Below are positions 41,779-51,440 of a DNA stretch of 64,000 nucleotides, in pieces. The notes under the pieces are model-generated. The model was not told the origin of the DNA, searched no databases, and worked only from the letters and a program-made list of their open reading frames with translations. Position 1 is the first letter of the stretch. Every line of letters begins with the position of its first letter. The stretch comes from Geobacter sp. UBA5735 (GTDB taxonomy: Bacteria > Desulfobacterota > Desulfuromonadia > Geobacterales > Geobacteraceae): positions 12,606 to 76,605 of the forward strand of contig DIFZ01000024.1 in the NCBI GenBank assembly GCA_002419385.1, in the 5' to 3' direction. The translations under genes were made by a program, and so were the position numbers.

Positions 41779-44700
41779 TCAATGCTTCATTCCCGAGTAT
41801 TTCAGTTTCCCCTTCTTCAGGTCATGCTTCTTCATCAGTACGAAAATTACCGGTGTCATGATCAGAACATGGATCGCCGACGAAATCATCCCGCCGATCA
41901 TGGGCGCGGCAATGGGTTTCATCACGTCCGCGCCCGTTCCGCTGGACCACATGATGGGCACCAGGCCCAGGAGCGCCACCGCCACGGTCATGAGCTTGGG
42001 ACGGAGCCTGAGCACGGCGCCCTCGAATGTGGCGTCATAGATGTCCTGCTCGGACACCGGCCCGGCAATCAGTTTTTTGTCCAACGCTTCATGAAGGTAG
42101 ATGACCATGACAACCCCGGTCTCCACTGCCACGCCGTACAGGGCGATGAATCCCACCCAGACCGCAACGGAAATGTTGTAGTTCAGAAGCCAGACCAGGT
42201 AGACGCCGCCCACCAGGGCAAAGGGGACAGACAGCATGACCATGCTCGCCTCCAGTGCTGAATGGAACGTGAAGAAGAGGAGGATGAAGATGATCAGGAT
42301 ACCCAGCGGAACCAGCAGTTGCAGGCGTTTCTTGGCCCGGATCTGGTTTTCCCACTGACCAGACCAGGCGACATAGTACCCGGCAGGCAGCTTCAGCTGC
42401 TTTTCCAGCACCTGCTTGGCATCGTTGACGAAGCCGCCCATGTCGCGGCCGCGCACGTTGAGGAATACCAGGGAGCGGAGCAGCCCTCCCTCGCTGCTGA
42501 TCTCCGGAGCGCCGGTCGACACGCTGAGCTTCGTCACCTGCGACAAGGGGATCTGCACGCCGTTCATGCCCGAGACGAGCATCTTCCGGATTTCGGGAAT
42601 GTTGTCACGGTAGTCGCGCAGGTAACGGATGCGGATTGGGAACCGGCCCCGTCCCTGGACAGCCGTGGTCACCGTTTCGCCTCCCAGGGCCGTTTCGATC
42701 ACCTCCTGCACGTCTCCCACCTGGATGCCGTAACGGGCAGCGGCTTCCTTGTCCACGTCGATGTCGATGTAGTTGCCGCCGGTGACGCGCTCCGCCACCA
42801 CGTCAGCAGCCCCCTTTACGGTCTTGAGAATACCCTCGGCCTGCACCGCCAGATCCTTGAGCGTGTTCAGGTCGCTGCCGAAAATCTTCACTCCCAGGTC
42901 GGTGCGGACACCGGTGGAAAGCATGTTGATACGGTTGATGATCGGCTGGGTCCAGCCGTTGCGCACCCCAGGGATCTGCAACTTGCCGTCCAACTCGGCC
43001 ACAATGTCCCCCTTGGTGATGCCCGGCCGCCACTGGTCCTTCGGCTTGAGGATAATGATGGTCTCGAACATGGAGACCGGCGCCGGGTCGGTTGCGGTTT
43101 CGGCGCGGCCGACCTTGCCCAGGACATGCTCGACTTCGGGCACGTTCTTGATGATCGCGTCCTGCACCTGAATCAGCCGTTTGGCTTCGGAGATGGACAC
43201 GTTGGGCAGGGTGACCGGCATGTAGAGCAGCGAACCCTCGTCCAGGGGTGGCATGAACTCGCTGCCCATGGTGATGAACATGGGAATGGCAATGGCCAGT
43301 GCGATGATGTTCAGCGCTATGGTGGTCTTCTTCCATTTCAGTACCCAGCGTATGACCGGGGAATAGAGCCTGATGAAAAACCCCGATAGGGGGTTCGAAC
43401 TTTCCGGCGGCATCGTGCCCCGCATGAAGAAGTACATGAGCACAGGCACCAGCGTAATGGCGATCACCGTCGAGCCCACCATGGCGAAGGTCTTGGTGAA
43501 GGCCAGGGGATGGAACAGCTTCCCTTCCTGCCCCTCAAGGAGGAAGACCGGCACGAAGGAAAGGATTATGATCGCAAGCGAGAAAAAAATGGCCCGCCCC
43601 ACCTGCTTGGCGGATGAGATGATTACCTCCAGACGCTTTTCCTTCCGCTCCTCCGCAGGCAACTCGGAAAGGTGGCGGTAGCAGTTCTCCACCATGATGA
43701 CCCCGGCGTCCACCAGCACCCCGATGGCGATGGCGATCCCGCCCAGGGACATGATGTTGGAGGTCACGCCCAAGAGCTTCATGGAGATGAAGGAAAACAG
43801 CACCGCGATGGGCAGTGTGAAAACGATGACCAGGGCACTCTGGAAGTGGAGGAGGAACAGAAGCACCACCAGGGAGACGATCACGGATTCCTCGGCGAGG
43901 GTCCGTTTCAGGGTGTCGATGGCGCGTTCGATCAGCTCGGAACGGTCGTAGGAGGTCATGATCTTCACGCCGGGAGGAAGGCCCTTTTCGAGCGCCGCGA
44001 TCTTTTCCTTCACCCGGTCGATGACGTCCTTGGCGTTTTCGCCGTAGCGCATGACGATGATGCCGCCCACCGCCTCGCCTTCGCCGTTCATGTCCAGGAG
44101 CCCCCGGCGGATGGCGCCGCCCAGCTGCACAGTCCCCAGGTTTTTCAGGTAAACCGGCGTGCCGCGCATATCTGCGCCGACAGCAATCTCCTCAAGGTCC
44201 TTGACGGACTTCACGTACCCCTGGCCGCGGATCAGGTACTCCGCATCGGCCTGTTCCATGAGCCTGCCGCCTACGTCCCTGTTGGACCTCCGCAGCGCCT
44301 CCATCACCTGGCCGACCTTGATATTGTAGGACCAGAGCTTCGCCGGGTCCAGGTCGACCTGGTACTCCCGAACGAAACCGCCTATGGAAGCGACCTCCGC
44401 AACGCCCGGAACGGTGTTCAGCTGGTAGCGCACGAACCAGTCCTGCAGGGTGCGCAGCTGCTCCAGGTCATACCCCTTGCCCTGGATGGTGTACCAGAAC
44501 ACGTGGCCGACGCCGGTGCCGTCCGGCCCCAGGGTCGGGCTCACGCCCGTCGGGAGCAGGGATGCAGCGTAGTTGAGCCGTTCCAGGACGCGGGTCCGTG
44601 CCCAGTAGATATCCGCCCTGTCATCGAAGATGACGTAGATCATGGAGAAGCCGAAGGCGCTGGAGTCGCGCACGGCCTTCACGCGGGGCAGCCCCTGCAG

Positions 44701-44916
44701 GTTGACCGCCAGGGGATAGGTTATCTGGTCCTCCACCACCTGCGGAGAACGGCCCGGATACTCGGTCAGAACGATCACCTGGTTGTCGGACAGGTCCGGG
44801 ATCGCATCCACGGGTGTCCGGTAGACCGCCCAGATCCCCCAGGCGATGACCAGGGCGAACAGCGCCAGGATGATGGTACGGTTTTTCGCTGAATATTCGA
44901 TGATGCGCTCTATCAT
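41779..44916 (-). CDS. cusA: Heavy-metal RND efflux pump, CusA/CzcA type
   Basis: 1045 residues, twelve membrane helices and two large periplasmic loops. The HME-RND start TPVDAIPDLSDNQVIVLTEY and the segment INMLSTGVRTDLGVKIFG match CusA. In E. coli CusA, Met residues of this region bind Cu(I)/Ag(I); zinc/cobalt CzcA pumps differ there (recalled). Start at 44916 after GGGG; the longer frame adds 16 residues. With the CusB- and CusC-like genes upstream it forms a tripartite export system. Confidence 0.92.
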   Translation of the reverse strand: MIERIIEYSAKNRTIILALFALVIAWGIWAVYRTPVDAIPDLSDNQVIVLTEYPGRSPQVVEDQITYPLAVNLQGLPRVKAVRDSSAFGFSMIYVIFDDRADIYWARTRVLERLNYAASLLPTGVSPTLGPDGTGVGHVFWYTIQGKGYDLEQLRTLQDWFVRYQLNTVPGVAEVASIGGFVREYQVDLDPAKLWSYNIKVGQVMEALRRSNRDVGGRLMEQADAEYLIRGQGYVKSVKDLEEIAVGADMRGTPVYLKNLGTVQLGGAIRRGLLDMNGEGEAVGGIIVMRYGENAKDVIDRVKEKIAALEKGLPPGVKIMTSYDRSELIERAIDTLKRTLAEESVIVSLVVLLFLLHFQSALVIVFTLPIAVLFSFISMKLLGVTSNIMSLGGIAIAIGVLVDAGVIMVENCYRHLSELPAEERKEKRLEVIISSAKQVGRAIFFSLAIIILSFVPVFLLEGQEGKLFHPLAFTKTFAMVGSTVIAITLVPVLMYFFMRGTMPPESSNPLSGFFIRLYSPVIRWVLKWKKTTIALNIIALAIAIPMFITMGSEFMPPLDEGSLLYMPVTLPNVSISEAKRLIQVQDAIIKNVPEVEHVLGKVGRAETATDPAPVSMFETIIILKPKDQWRPGITKGDIVAELDGKLQIPGVRNGWTQPIINRINMLSTGVRTDLGVKIFGSDLNTLKDLAVQAEGILKTVKGAADVVAERVTGGNYIDIDVDKEAAARYGIQVGDVQEVIETALGGETVTTAVQGRGRFPIRIRYLRDYRDNIPEIRKMLVSGMNGVQIPLSQVTKLSVSTGAPEISSEGGLLRSLVFLNVRGRDMGGFVNDAKQVLEKQLKLPAGYYVAWSGQWENQIRAKKRLQLLVPLGILIIFILLFFTFHSALEASMVMLSVPFALVGGVYLVWLLNYNISVAVWVGFIALYGVAVETGVVMVIYLHEALDKKLIAGPVSEQDIYDATFEGAVLRLRPKLMTVAVALLGLVPIMWSSGTGADVMKPIAAPMIGGMISSAIHVLIMTPVIFVLMKKHDLKKGKLKYSGMKH

Positions 44917-44984
44917 GATAACCCCGGGCACAAGGAAAAACCCTGACGATGTGCACCTTTTCAATATAAACTACTTTTACAAGG

Positions 44985-45073
44985 GAGACACGAACTTATC
45001 GGCGCTTTCATCTCGCGCCTGCTTGTCTTTCAGCCTTTCCCTGTGCCTCGTGCCCCGCGCCTTGTGCCTGCCG
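44985..45073 (-). repeat. Degenerate heptamer repeats in the cusB-cusA spacer
   Basis: On the minus strand the spacer reads as near-7-nt units GGCACAA, GGCGCGG, GGCACGA, GGCACAG, then decayed units such as GCTGAAA and GACAAGC. The same unit and decay pattern occurs in the cusC-cusB spacer (46475-46568). Confidence 0.65.
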
Positions 45074-46450
45074 TTATTCCATTTTCATGTCATCCATGCT
45101 CATGTCGTCTTTCTTCGGGGAAACCGGCGCCGCTCCGCCAACCGGCCTCTTCTTCGAAGACACCCCGCCGTGCCCGGCGTGCCCGCCGCCGGAAACGCCT
45201 TTGAGCTGGGCCTCGGAGTCGATCAGGTAGCCGCCCGACGCAGCGACCTTGTCGCCGCGCACCAGCCCCGAAAGTATCTGCAGCCGGTCGCCGACCCTGG
45301 CCCCCACCCGGACGTCGCGGGGCTCGAACATCCCCGGTTCGGTTTCCACCCAGGCCACCTTGTTCCTGCCCGTGTCCATCACGGCGGTAACCGGCACCAC
45401 CAGCGCCTCGCCCAGCGACGCCTTCAGGGAGACATTGACGAACATATCAGGCTTGAGCCTCAGGCCGGGGTTGGCGATCTGGACGCGCACCTTGACCGTC
45501 CTGGTTTTCGGGTCGAGGAAGGGGTAGACGAACGAAACCTTGCCGGAGAAGGTCTTGCCCGGATAGGACTGGGAGAAAATCTCCGCTTTCTGGCCGATTT
45601 TTACGGAGGGGAAATCGGCCTCGTACACCTCGGCCTCCACCCAGACACTGGACAGGTCGGCTATGTTGAAGAGCGGATCCCCCACATTGACATATTGTCC
45701 CTGCAAAGCGATTTTCTCTATGACGACCCCGGACAGGGGTGTGTAGATGGAAAGGAGGATGGTGGGCTGGCCCGATCTCTCCAGTGCCCGTATCTGGGAA
45801 TCCCTGACTCCCAGCAGCTTCAGCCGCTGGCGCGCCGACGACACCAGTCCGTCGCCTCCCTGGGAAATGGCCTGGATCGGGGAGTCCCTGAACTGCTCGC
45901 GGCTTTTGAGGGCCAGGAGATATTCCTGCTGCGCAGAGACGAGATCGGGGGAATAGACCTCGGCCACCGGTCTTCCCCGGGAAACATGGGCTCCGACAGT
46001 ATCGACATACAACCTGTCGATGCGGCCCGCCACCCAGGCAGTCACCCGAGCCTGCCGCGACTGGTCGTACTGGACGATGCCCACAGCGCTGATCTCCTTG
46101 TCAAGCAACGCGCTGTCCACTGTCACCGTGGCGACGTTGGCCATGACCATCTGGCTCGGCGAGAGCGAGACATGCTCCGGCATTTCAGGCGACTGTTCTC
46201 CAGCCCGACCGGAACCGGCCTGTTTCACCGGCACCAGGGACATGCCGCAGATGGGGCAGGCCCCCGGCTTGTCCTTCATGATGAAGGGGTGCATTGGGCA
46301 GGTGTACTGCGTCGCTCCCTGTGCCTCCTTCTCATCATGCCCATGGCCGCCGGGATGGAAATGTCCGTACCACCAGAAACCGCCTCCGGCAGCAGCGATG
46401 AGGACCAGTGCAGCGGAAACGATAATCAATGTTTTTCTCGAAAATTTCAT
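45074..46450 (-). CDS. cusB: Efflux periplasmic adaptor with heavy-metal-binding domain, CusB type
   Basis: 458 residues. N-terminal membrane anchor, His-rich stretch HFHPGGHGHDEKE, then the small metal domain YTCPMHPFIMKDKPGACPIC. The adaptor hairpin and barrel follow (for example VGIVQYDQSRQARVTAWVAG). The tail is rich in Met and Asp (DDMSMDDMKME). It links CusA to the outer-membrane channel and may hand over metal. Confidence 0.9.
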   Translation of the reverse strand: MKFSRKTLIIVSAALVLIAAAGGGFWWYGHFHPGGHGHDEKEAQGATQYTCPMHPFIMKDKPGACPICGMSLVPVKQAGSGRAGEQSPEMPEHVSLSPSQMVMANVATVTVDSALLDKEISAVGIVQYDQSRQARVTAWVAGRIDRLYVDTVGAHVSRGRPVAEVYSPDLVSAQQEYLLALKSREQFRDSPIQAISQGGDGLVSSARQRLKLLGVRDSQIRALERSGQPTILLSIYTPLSGVVIEKIALQGQYVNVGDPLFNIADLSSVWVEAEVYEADFPSVKIGQKAEIFSQSYPGKTFSGKVSFVYPFLDPKTRTVKVRVQIANPGLRLKPDMFVNVSLKASLGEALVVPVTAVMDTGRNKVAWVETEPGMFEPRDVRVGARVGDRLQILSGLVRGDKVAASGGYLIDSEAQLKGVSGGGHAGHGGVSSKKRPVGGAAPVSPKKDDMSMDDMKME

Positions 46451-46474
46451 GGCACTATCCTGACTATGCAGTTT

Positions 46475-46568
46475 TTTCTTCAGCCCTCTACCTTGTGCCC
46501 TTTGCCTTTTGCCCGCTTGCCTTTCAGCTTTTCTCTTGTGCCTTGCGCCCAGTGCCTTGTGCCTGCCT
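46475..46568 (-). repeat. Degenerate heptamer repeats in the cusC-cusB spacer
   Basis: About twelve near-7-nt units on the minus strand: GGCACAA, GGCACTG, GGCGCAA, GGCACAA, GAGAAAA, GCTGAAA, GGCAAGC and so on. It fills almost the whole spacer between the two genes. Confidence 0.7.
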
Positions 46569-47837
46569 TTACAATTCCTTCCCCACCAGCGCTTCCAGTT
46601 GCGCTTTCTTCATCTGGTAATCAGCGATGGAATCGAAATATTCCCGATCGTAGTTGAACAGGGTGACACTGCTGTCCAGCAGGGCCAGGAAGTCGATCCT
46701 GTTGACCCGGTAACCGATCGTCGCGGACTCAAGCGACTGCCGGGCCTGGGGCAGTATGCCGGTCCTGTAGAGGTCAGTCAGTTTCCGGCGCCGCTCCAGT
46801 TGGGCCAGGAGGTCCGCGATCCCCGCCCTTATGGTATTTCGCTGGATGTTCAGCTCCTCTACAGCCATCCTGACCTCGGCGTTGGACTCCGCAACCGCTG
46901 CCTGCCGTCGCGACCTCTGCACCGGCAGGTTGAAGGTGAGGCCCAGCGAATACATATCGGAACCGTCACTGCCCATGGCCGGGTCACGCTGCATGTACTC
47001 GAACGCCACGTTGAAGTCGGGGAGATACTCTTTCTTCGCCAGCTTCAGCCCGGCGTCCGCTTTTTCCACAAGAGCCCGGCTGCCTCTCAGCAAGGGGCTG
47101 TTGTCGTCGGCAATGGCGGCAAGCTCCTCCGCTGTTGCCGAAAAGGGTTGAATCTCGACATCCGCTATGCTGCCTACCGGTGTGCCGGCCGGCCTGTTCA
47201 GAAGAGCATTGAGGGCAGCTTCCTGCGATTTGCGCTGCTGCTCCAAGGTAATGCGCATATCCAGCAATTTGGATCGTTCCACCTGGGCCTTGAAGACGTC
47301 CTGTTGCAAACCCTGTCCGACAGCGTACTTGGTCTGGGCAAGAGTGATGAAATCATCGAATATCCTTATGCTCCGGTCCACTATGGCACGCGACCGGTCG
47401 ACATAGAAAATCTGAAAAAATGATTCCTTGACCATGCGCGCCAGTTCCAGCTTGCGCTCTTCCAACGCCCATTTGTACGATTCCGCCTCTTTCTCCGCCA
47501 CCTCGCCCTTCAGCACCCGTTTCCCCCAGAAAGGAATCTGCTGGCTTATGCCGATCACCTTCTGGGTCATGGAGTCCTTGCTGAAACTGAACGGCTCCCT
47601 GACCAGACCGTTCTGGATCTTCAGCATCAGCATCGGGTCTTCAAATGCCTGCGCCTGTTCGACCTTGTTCCGAAACATTTCCCAACGAGCCTGCGAAGCC
47701 TTCAGTTCAGGGTTGTTTTGGAGGGCGAGCGAAACCATACCTGCGAGATCCTCGAAGGACGGTGATTCAGCAGCCACTGGGGAATTCGTAAAGAAAGCCA
47801 ACCCCGACACCATTACACCGACTAACCATTTTCTCAT
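46569..47837 (-). CDS. cusC: TolC-family outer-membrane channel, CusC-like
   Basis: 422 residues with signal peptide and two outer-membrane efflux repeats (ALQNNPELKASQARWEMFRN and later YLPDFNVAFEYMQRDP), dominated by long coiled-coil helices. First gene of the cusC-cusB-cusA-metal-binding-protein operon. The channel completes the export path through the outer membrane. Confidence 0.9.
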   Translation of the reverse strand: MRKWLVGVMVSGLAFFTNSPVAAESPSFEDLAGMVSLALQNNPELKASQARWEMFRNKVEQAQAFEDPMLMLKIQNGLVREPFSFSKDSMTQKVIGISQQIPFWGKRVLKGEVAEKEAESYKWALEERKLELARMVKESFFQIFYVDRSRAIVDRSIRIFDDFITLAQTKYAVGQGLQQDVFKAQVERSKLLDMRITLEQQRKSQEAALNALLNRPAGTPVGSIADVEIQPFSATAEELAAIADDNSPLLRGSRALVEKADAGLKLAKKEYLPDFNVAFEYMQRDPAMGSDGSDMYSLGLTFNLPVQRSRRQAAVAESNAEVRMAVEELNIQRNTIRAGIADLLAQLERRRKLTDLYRTGILPQARQSLESATIGYRVNRIDFLALLDSSVTLFNYDREYFDSIADYQMKKAQLEALVGKEL

Positions 47838-48162
47838 AAGTCACTCCCGAAACATCAGACAAGCTAAAAACGCACGCATCATGCCATGTCCACAACGTAC
47901 TGATTCAACCTCACAAGCTGATTGAAACCTATTGAAAAGACTGGTTTCCGGCTTTGCGCCACCGCTAAAGCTCCGGCGACACGCGGTCGCCGGAATGACG
48001 GATTAACGTTGTATTGGACTTTTTGCGAGAGGATCAATGTTGTTTGTCAGTTGTTGATTTTACCACGATTTTTTGTTCTGTAATGTGGCGGTCATTCGTC
48101 AATCGCTGAATATTTTTTTCTTTTCGCATTATCCCCTGAGCATCGAAAACAGCTTCAGCATA
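47838..48162. other. Intergenic region upstream of cusC with a small palindrome
   Basis: About 325 bp with the likely cus promoter, not located. A CCGGCGAC/GTCGCCGG palindrome at 47973-47993 next to GGAATGACGG looks like a short dispersed repeat. No gene seen. Confidence 0.45.
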
Positions 48163-48217
48163 AAAAAAACCCCTTTCCGGTGTGCGCAATGTGTGCGCAG
48201 TCCCGAAAAGGGGTTTT
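48163..48217 (-). terminator. Terminator downstream of the tRNA
   Basis: On the minus strand AACCCCTTTTCGG pairs with CCGGAAAGGGGTT around an inner TGCGCA palindrome, followed by a run of T. It ends the tRNA transcript. Confidence 0.8.
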
Positions 48218-48262
48218 CAGCTGCTCAGCCAAACAGTTGACGTGTTGGCCGTTATGGAAGAT

Positions 48263-48339
48263 TGGTGGCGGTGCAGGGACTTGAACCCCGGACACTGCGG
48301 ATATGAGCCGCATGCTCTAACCGGCTGAGCTACACCGCC
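48263..48339 (-). tRNA. tRNA with CAT anticodon (Met elongator, or minor Ile)
   Basis: 77 nt with encoded CCA. Acceptor stem GGCGGTG/CACCGCC with G1-C72, so not the initiator tRNA. D-arm GCTC/GAGC, anticodon loop CTCATAT with CAT at 34-36, and TTCAAGT in the T-loop. CAT is read as Met unless TilS modifies C34 to lysidine; the identity was not resolved from sequence. Confidence 0.95.
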
Positions 48340-48485
48340 TTGAACGATTACTTGAATACTGCACGGTAAAAAATGCCTCCATGGCAATACCAAAGAGGCG
48401 AGATTCTTCCTGAGGACACCGCCGGTTTCCAGGAATCAGCCTGCTGAGTTTTCTGTCGGAAACAGACAGCCTCACGTGCCCGTTT
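48340..48485 (-). ncRNA. Structured tRNA leader or small RNA with its own terminator
   Basis: Between the promoter at 48486-48514 and the tRNA, the minus strand holds a CTGTC/GACAG hairpin, a longer hairpin (GATTCCTG with CAGGAAGAATC), and a terminator-like GCCTC/GAGGC hairpin followed by ATTTTTT (48365-48398). A transcript of roughly 110 nt could end there, or be an attenuator for the tRNA. No known RNA family was recognised. Confidence 0.45.
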
Positions 48486-48514
48486 CTTATATAGCACAAT
48501 TCTCCCGAAGTCAA
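48486..48514 (-). promoter_or_regulatory. Strong sigma-70-type promoter upstream of the tRNA
   Basis: On the minus strand TTGACT (48509-48514), 17-nt spacer, TATAAG (48486-48491). The start is expected near 48480, about 140 nt before the tRNA. Confidence 0.7.
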
Positions 48515-48648
48515 GCGAAAAGGAGGAACAGCGTTGCGCAGTCCCCGCACCCGAGCCTGCCGTCGCGGCATGTCCGGGAGAGCTGCGTGCCGTGCGACAC
48601 ACTTACCGCAGCCTCACACACTTTTTCAACAACACGCCCGTTCTGCTG

Positions 48649-48939
48649 CTACCCGTCAACTGCCGGGGATTGCCCGGCATTCTCCCGGTCGATCCGGACA
48701 TACTCCTCACCCCGCTTCTGGTGGCACTCCTCCGGGAGAAGCCCTGCTTCGGCCAGAGCACTCTCCACATCATGCCGGATCGCTTCGGCATAACGAATGG
48801 CAAGGCCGCAATCGGAACTGAGGACGCGGGGAGCCGGAATCAGGATAATTTCCAGCCGACGCTCTTTCAGAAGTTTTTCCGCCTTCATGACCCGGTGAAT
48901 GCTATTGAAAACCGCGACCAGATCCCCATCGCGAACCAT
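48649..48939 (-). CDS. DUF3343 (putative Se/S carrier-like) protein
   Basis: 96 residues. The core DLVAVFNSIHRVMKAEKLLK then IPAPRVLSSDCGLAIRY fits DUF3343, a small family with one conserved Cys, linked by comparative genomics to selenium metabolism and Se-dependent Mo hydroxylases (recalled). The ATG at 48939 has GAGG upstream; a longer frame to 49020 is not conserved. It stands alone upstream of the tRNA unit. Confidence 0.7.
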   Translation of the reverse strand: MVRDGDLVAVFNSIHRVMKAEKLLKERRLEIILIPAPRVLSSDCGLAIRYAEAIRHDVESALAEAGLLPEECHQKRGEEYVRIDRENAGQSPAVDG

Positions 48940-49259
48940 GCAGCCCCTCTTTCCCCGGCAAATTACCCTTATTCTACACAGCGCGACCCAGCTTTTCAAC
49001 AAGTATGAGCTTCCGAACATTCATGAGGGGAAATCACCCCACTACCGCGATGTGGAAACCACCCCTCTCCCCCAGGATTGGCCTGATAACATGAAAACAA
49101 CAATCTTTTCTTTTTTTGTTCTTATTATTTTGTTAAACTGTTTTTCATCGTTCACATTAATTTTCTGATATCTGCCCCAGTCGCACCGGGTTTTTCAATG
49201 GAATCCTTGCACACTGCTCATGGACCACAGGCGACCGGTACCGGCACAAGGAGAAATAA

Positions 49260-51440
49260 TTGGACACTGCACACTCCAGCAGAATCGATTCCGGGCAACT
49301 ATCCGACATCATTCACGAGCTGAACATTTCCCGTAATCATGTTTCAGCATACCCGAAAGGACATCCGGTCATAGCATCATCCTGCGAAAGGCTGGCCCTG
49401 CGGTTCCGCCCATTGCTGGCTCTGCATGAAGAGATTGCAGTGGGTATTACTAAGGATTCGCTGATCGTTCAGGACTTCCCCGCGGGGCGCAACAGTTTCG
49501 CCTTGAAAGAGTTTGCCGCAACCCTTTTCCGTCATGGAGTAGCCGTAATCACATTCCGCCAGGGATTGACACCGGATGAAATCGTCAGATTCAACGAGGT
49601 GCTGCTGGAAAAACGCGAGCACATCCGGGAAAAGGGCGGAATCGAACAGGCTATCACACTGAGCGGAATACAAGGGATCAGAATTTCTCAAGTACGGTAT
49701 GATGAATTTCAACTGACTGAGCAGGAAGCGCTCTCACCTCCGACAAGATGGGATCCGGCATCATCCCCGTGGGACATCTTCGTGACCAGGCTTTTGACGC
49801 CGGTTGCCGATACGTGCAAAGATGTTGGCTGCGGAACCGATCCCGGAATTCTCGCGGAGAAGATAAACAAACTGTATGATACGTCTTCATTCAGGAAAGG
49901 CACACCCCTGTCCGCTTCCCTCGAAACATTCCTTGCCGAACTTGCCGCCGCCGATCTTTCTTTCGCAGCCCAAACGGATTTTTTCAGGAAAATCGGAGAA
50001 TTCGCCGGGCATCTGCAACCGGAACTGCTGCACCAGTTCATCGTGACGGCAATCAAGGCATTCGGCACAAAACAGCGTGACTGTAGCGACGGCAGCCAAT
50101 CCCCTCCAGATGAAAGTACCAGGCCGCAGACAAGGTATGACATCATCGGCAACGCTGCCCTGCCGCCACTGGTCATGAACCTGGTCGACACCCTGGCAAA
50201 ACATGCTGCGGCAGAAAGCGATCCGGCCAGCACTCCCATCATCAATCAGTCGGAACTGCGGGAACTGGCGCCGAAGCTTACGCTCCTGTTCCGGGAGGAC
50301 AGAACCGATGATTTCGTGCCGCCGCAATACCTCAAAGCCTTGAGCATGATCGTCAACTCGGATTCTTTCCTGGAAGGAAACCGGGAAGACCTGCATGACC
50401 TGTCCGCTGCCCTGGACAATGACTGCCTCGATTATGCCGTGGGCGAAATAATCATTGAAATCGTGGATTCGGGAATGATCGAGAACCCGGATAAAATCAG
50501 GGAAACACTGCTCGAGATATTCAGGTATTGCCTTCAGACAGGGGATTACGCATCGCTGATCAAACTGATCGAGCGGACCGTGCAGCACGACAGATCGGCA
50601 ACTGACAAGGCAGGGCACATCAGAAGCGAACTTATTGCCTTCTTCGAAAGTGACGACTTTGTCGAGGAAATCATAATCGGCCTCGACACGTGGGGAAAGG
50701 ACAAATACCACGATATCGGCCTGATCATCCGCAAAGTCGGGAAAGCATTCATTGAGCCGCTGCTGGACAGGCTGGCGGATGAGCAGAACCTTTCACGGAG
50801 ACGCTACTACCTTTCTCACCTTATCGAACTCGCACAAGAAGCGAAAGAGCCTGCCATCAGGAGACTCGGGGACTCGCGCTGGTATGTGCTGCGGAATCTG
50901 GTACAGATCCTGCGCAGATCCGGCGACGCCACTGTCATGCGGCACCTGAAGAGGCTCGCCGACCACCCGCACCCCAAGGTCCGGCAGAATGTCCTTGAAA
51001 CGCACCTCCATTTTAATTCTCCTGACAGCGTTCGTCTGCTGCTGCGGGAAATGAATGATTCTGATCCGGAAACGCGCATCAACGCGATCCAGCTTGCAGG
51101 CAAGAGCACCAGTCACGAAATAGTTTCCAGTCTCCTCTGTCTTCTGCAGCGCAGGAGGATTGCGCCAAGCCATCTGGCCGCCCGAAAAGCAGCCGTCGTG
51201 GCGCTGGCCGATATTGGAAACAGCACGGCCATTCCGGTGCTTGATGCCATCATGTCAAAAAGAAAGAACCTGTTCCGACCCGGGCTTGTCCAACTGCAGG
51301 TCGACATCATTACTACACTTGACCGCTATCCTTGCCACGCCGCCCGTTTGCTCCTGGAGAAGACCGCCCGTTCCGGAAATGCAGTGCTTGCAAAAACAGC
51401 AACGGAAAAGCTTCAATCAATGGAGGGCAGAGGAGCGTGA
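49260..51440 (+). CDS. HEAT-repeat protein coupled to the HD-GYP gene
   Basis: 726 residues from a TTG start behind AAGGAG. The C-terminal third has HEAT-like repeats (for example RRLGDSRWYVLRNLVQILRR and KVRQNVLETHLHF). The N-terminal 130 residues (NHVSAYPKGHPVI to VRFNEVLLEKRE) are similar in plan to the N-terminus of the next protein. Cytoplasmic; probably a scaffold. Its stop overlaps the next start, indicating translational coupling. Confidence 0.75.
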   Translation: MDTAHSSRIDSGQLSDIIHELNISRNHVSAYPKGHPVIASSCERLALRFRPLLALHEEIAVGITKDSLIVQDFPAGRNSFALKEFAATLFRHGVAVITFRQGLTPDEIVRFNEVLLEKREHIREKGGIEQAITLSGIQGIRISQVRYDEFQLTEQEALSPPTRWDPASSPWDIFVTRLLTPVADTCKDVGCGTDPGILAEKINKLYDTSSFRKGTPLSASLETFLAELAAADLSFAAQTDFFRKIGEFAGHLQPELLHQFIVTAIKAFGTKQRDCSDGSQSPPDESTRPQTRYDIIGNAALPPLVMNLVDTLAKHAAAESDPASTPIINQSELRELAPKLTLLFREDRTDDFVPPQYLKALSMIVNSDSFLEGNREDLHDLSAALDNDCLDYAVGEIIIEIVDSGMIENPDKIRETLLEIFRYCLQTGDYASLIKLIERTVQHDRSATDKAGHIRSELIAFFESDDFVEEIIIGLDTWGKDKYHDIGLIIRKVGKAFIEPLLDRLADEQNLSRRRYYLSHLIELAQEAKEPAIRRLGDSRWYVLRNLVQILRRSGDATVMRHLKRLADHPHPKVRQNVLETHLHFNSPDSVRLLLREMNDSDPETRINAIQLAGKSTSHEIVSSLLCLLQRRRIAPSHLAARKAAVVALADIGNSTAIPVLDAIMSKRKNLFRPGLVQLQVDIITTLDRYPCHAARLLLEKTARSGNAVLAKTATEKLQSMEGRGA

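Noticed and set aside
44846..46657. A 603-codon plus-strand open frame over cusA/cusB
   Set aside because: Antisense to well-supported efflux genes and crosses the heptamer repeat spacers.
48340..48485. SRP (4.5S) RNA as identity of the tRNA leader
   Set aside because: The conserved SRP apical-loop sequence is absent; only a loose GTCC/GGAAG resemblance.
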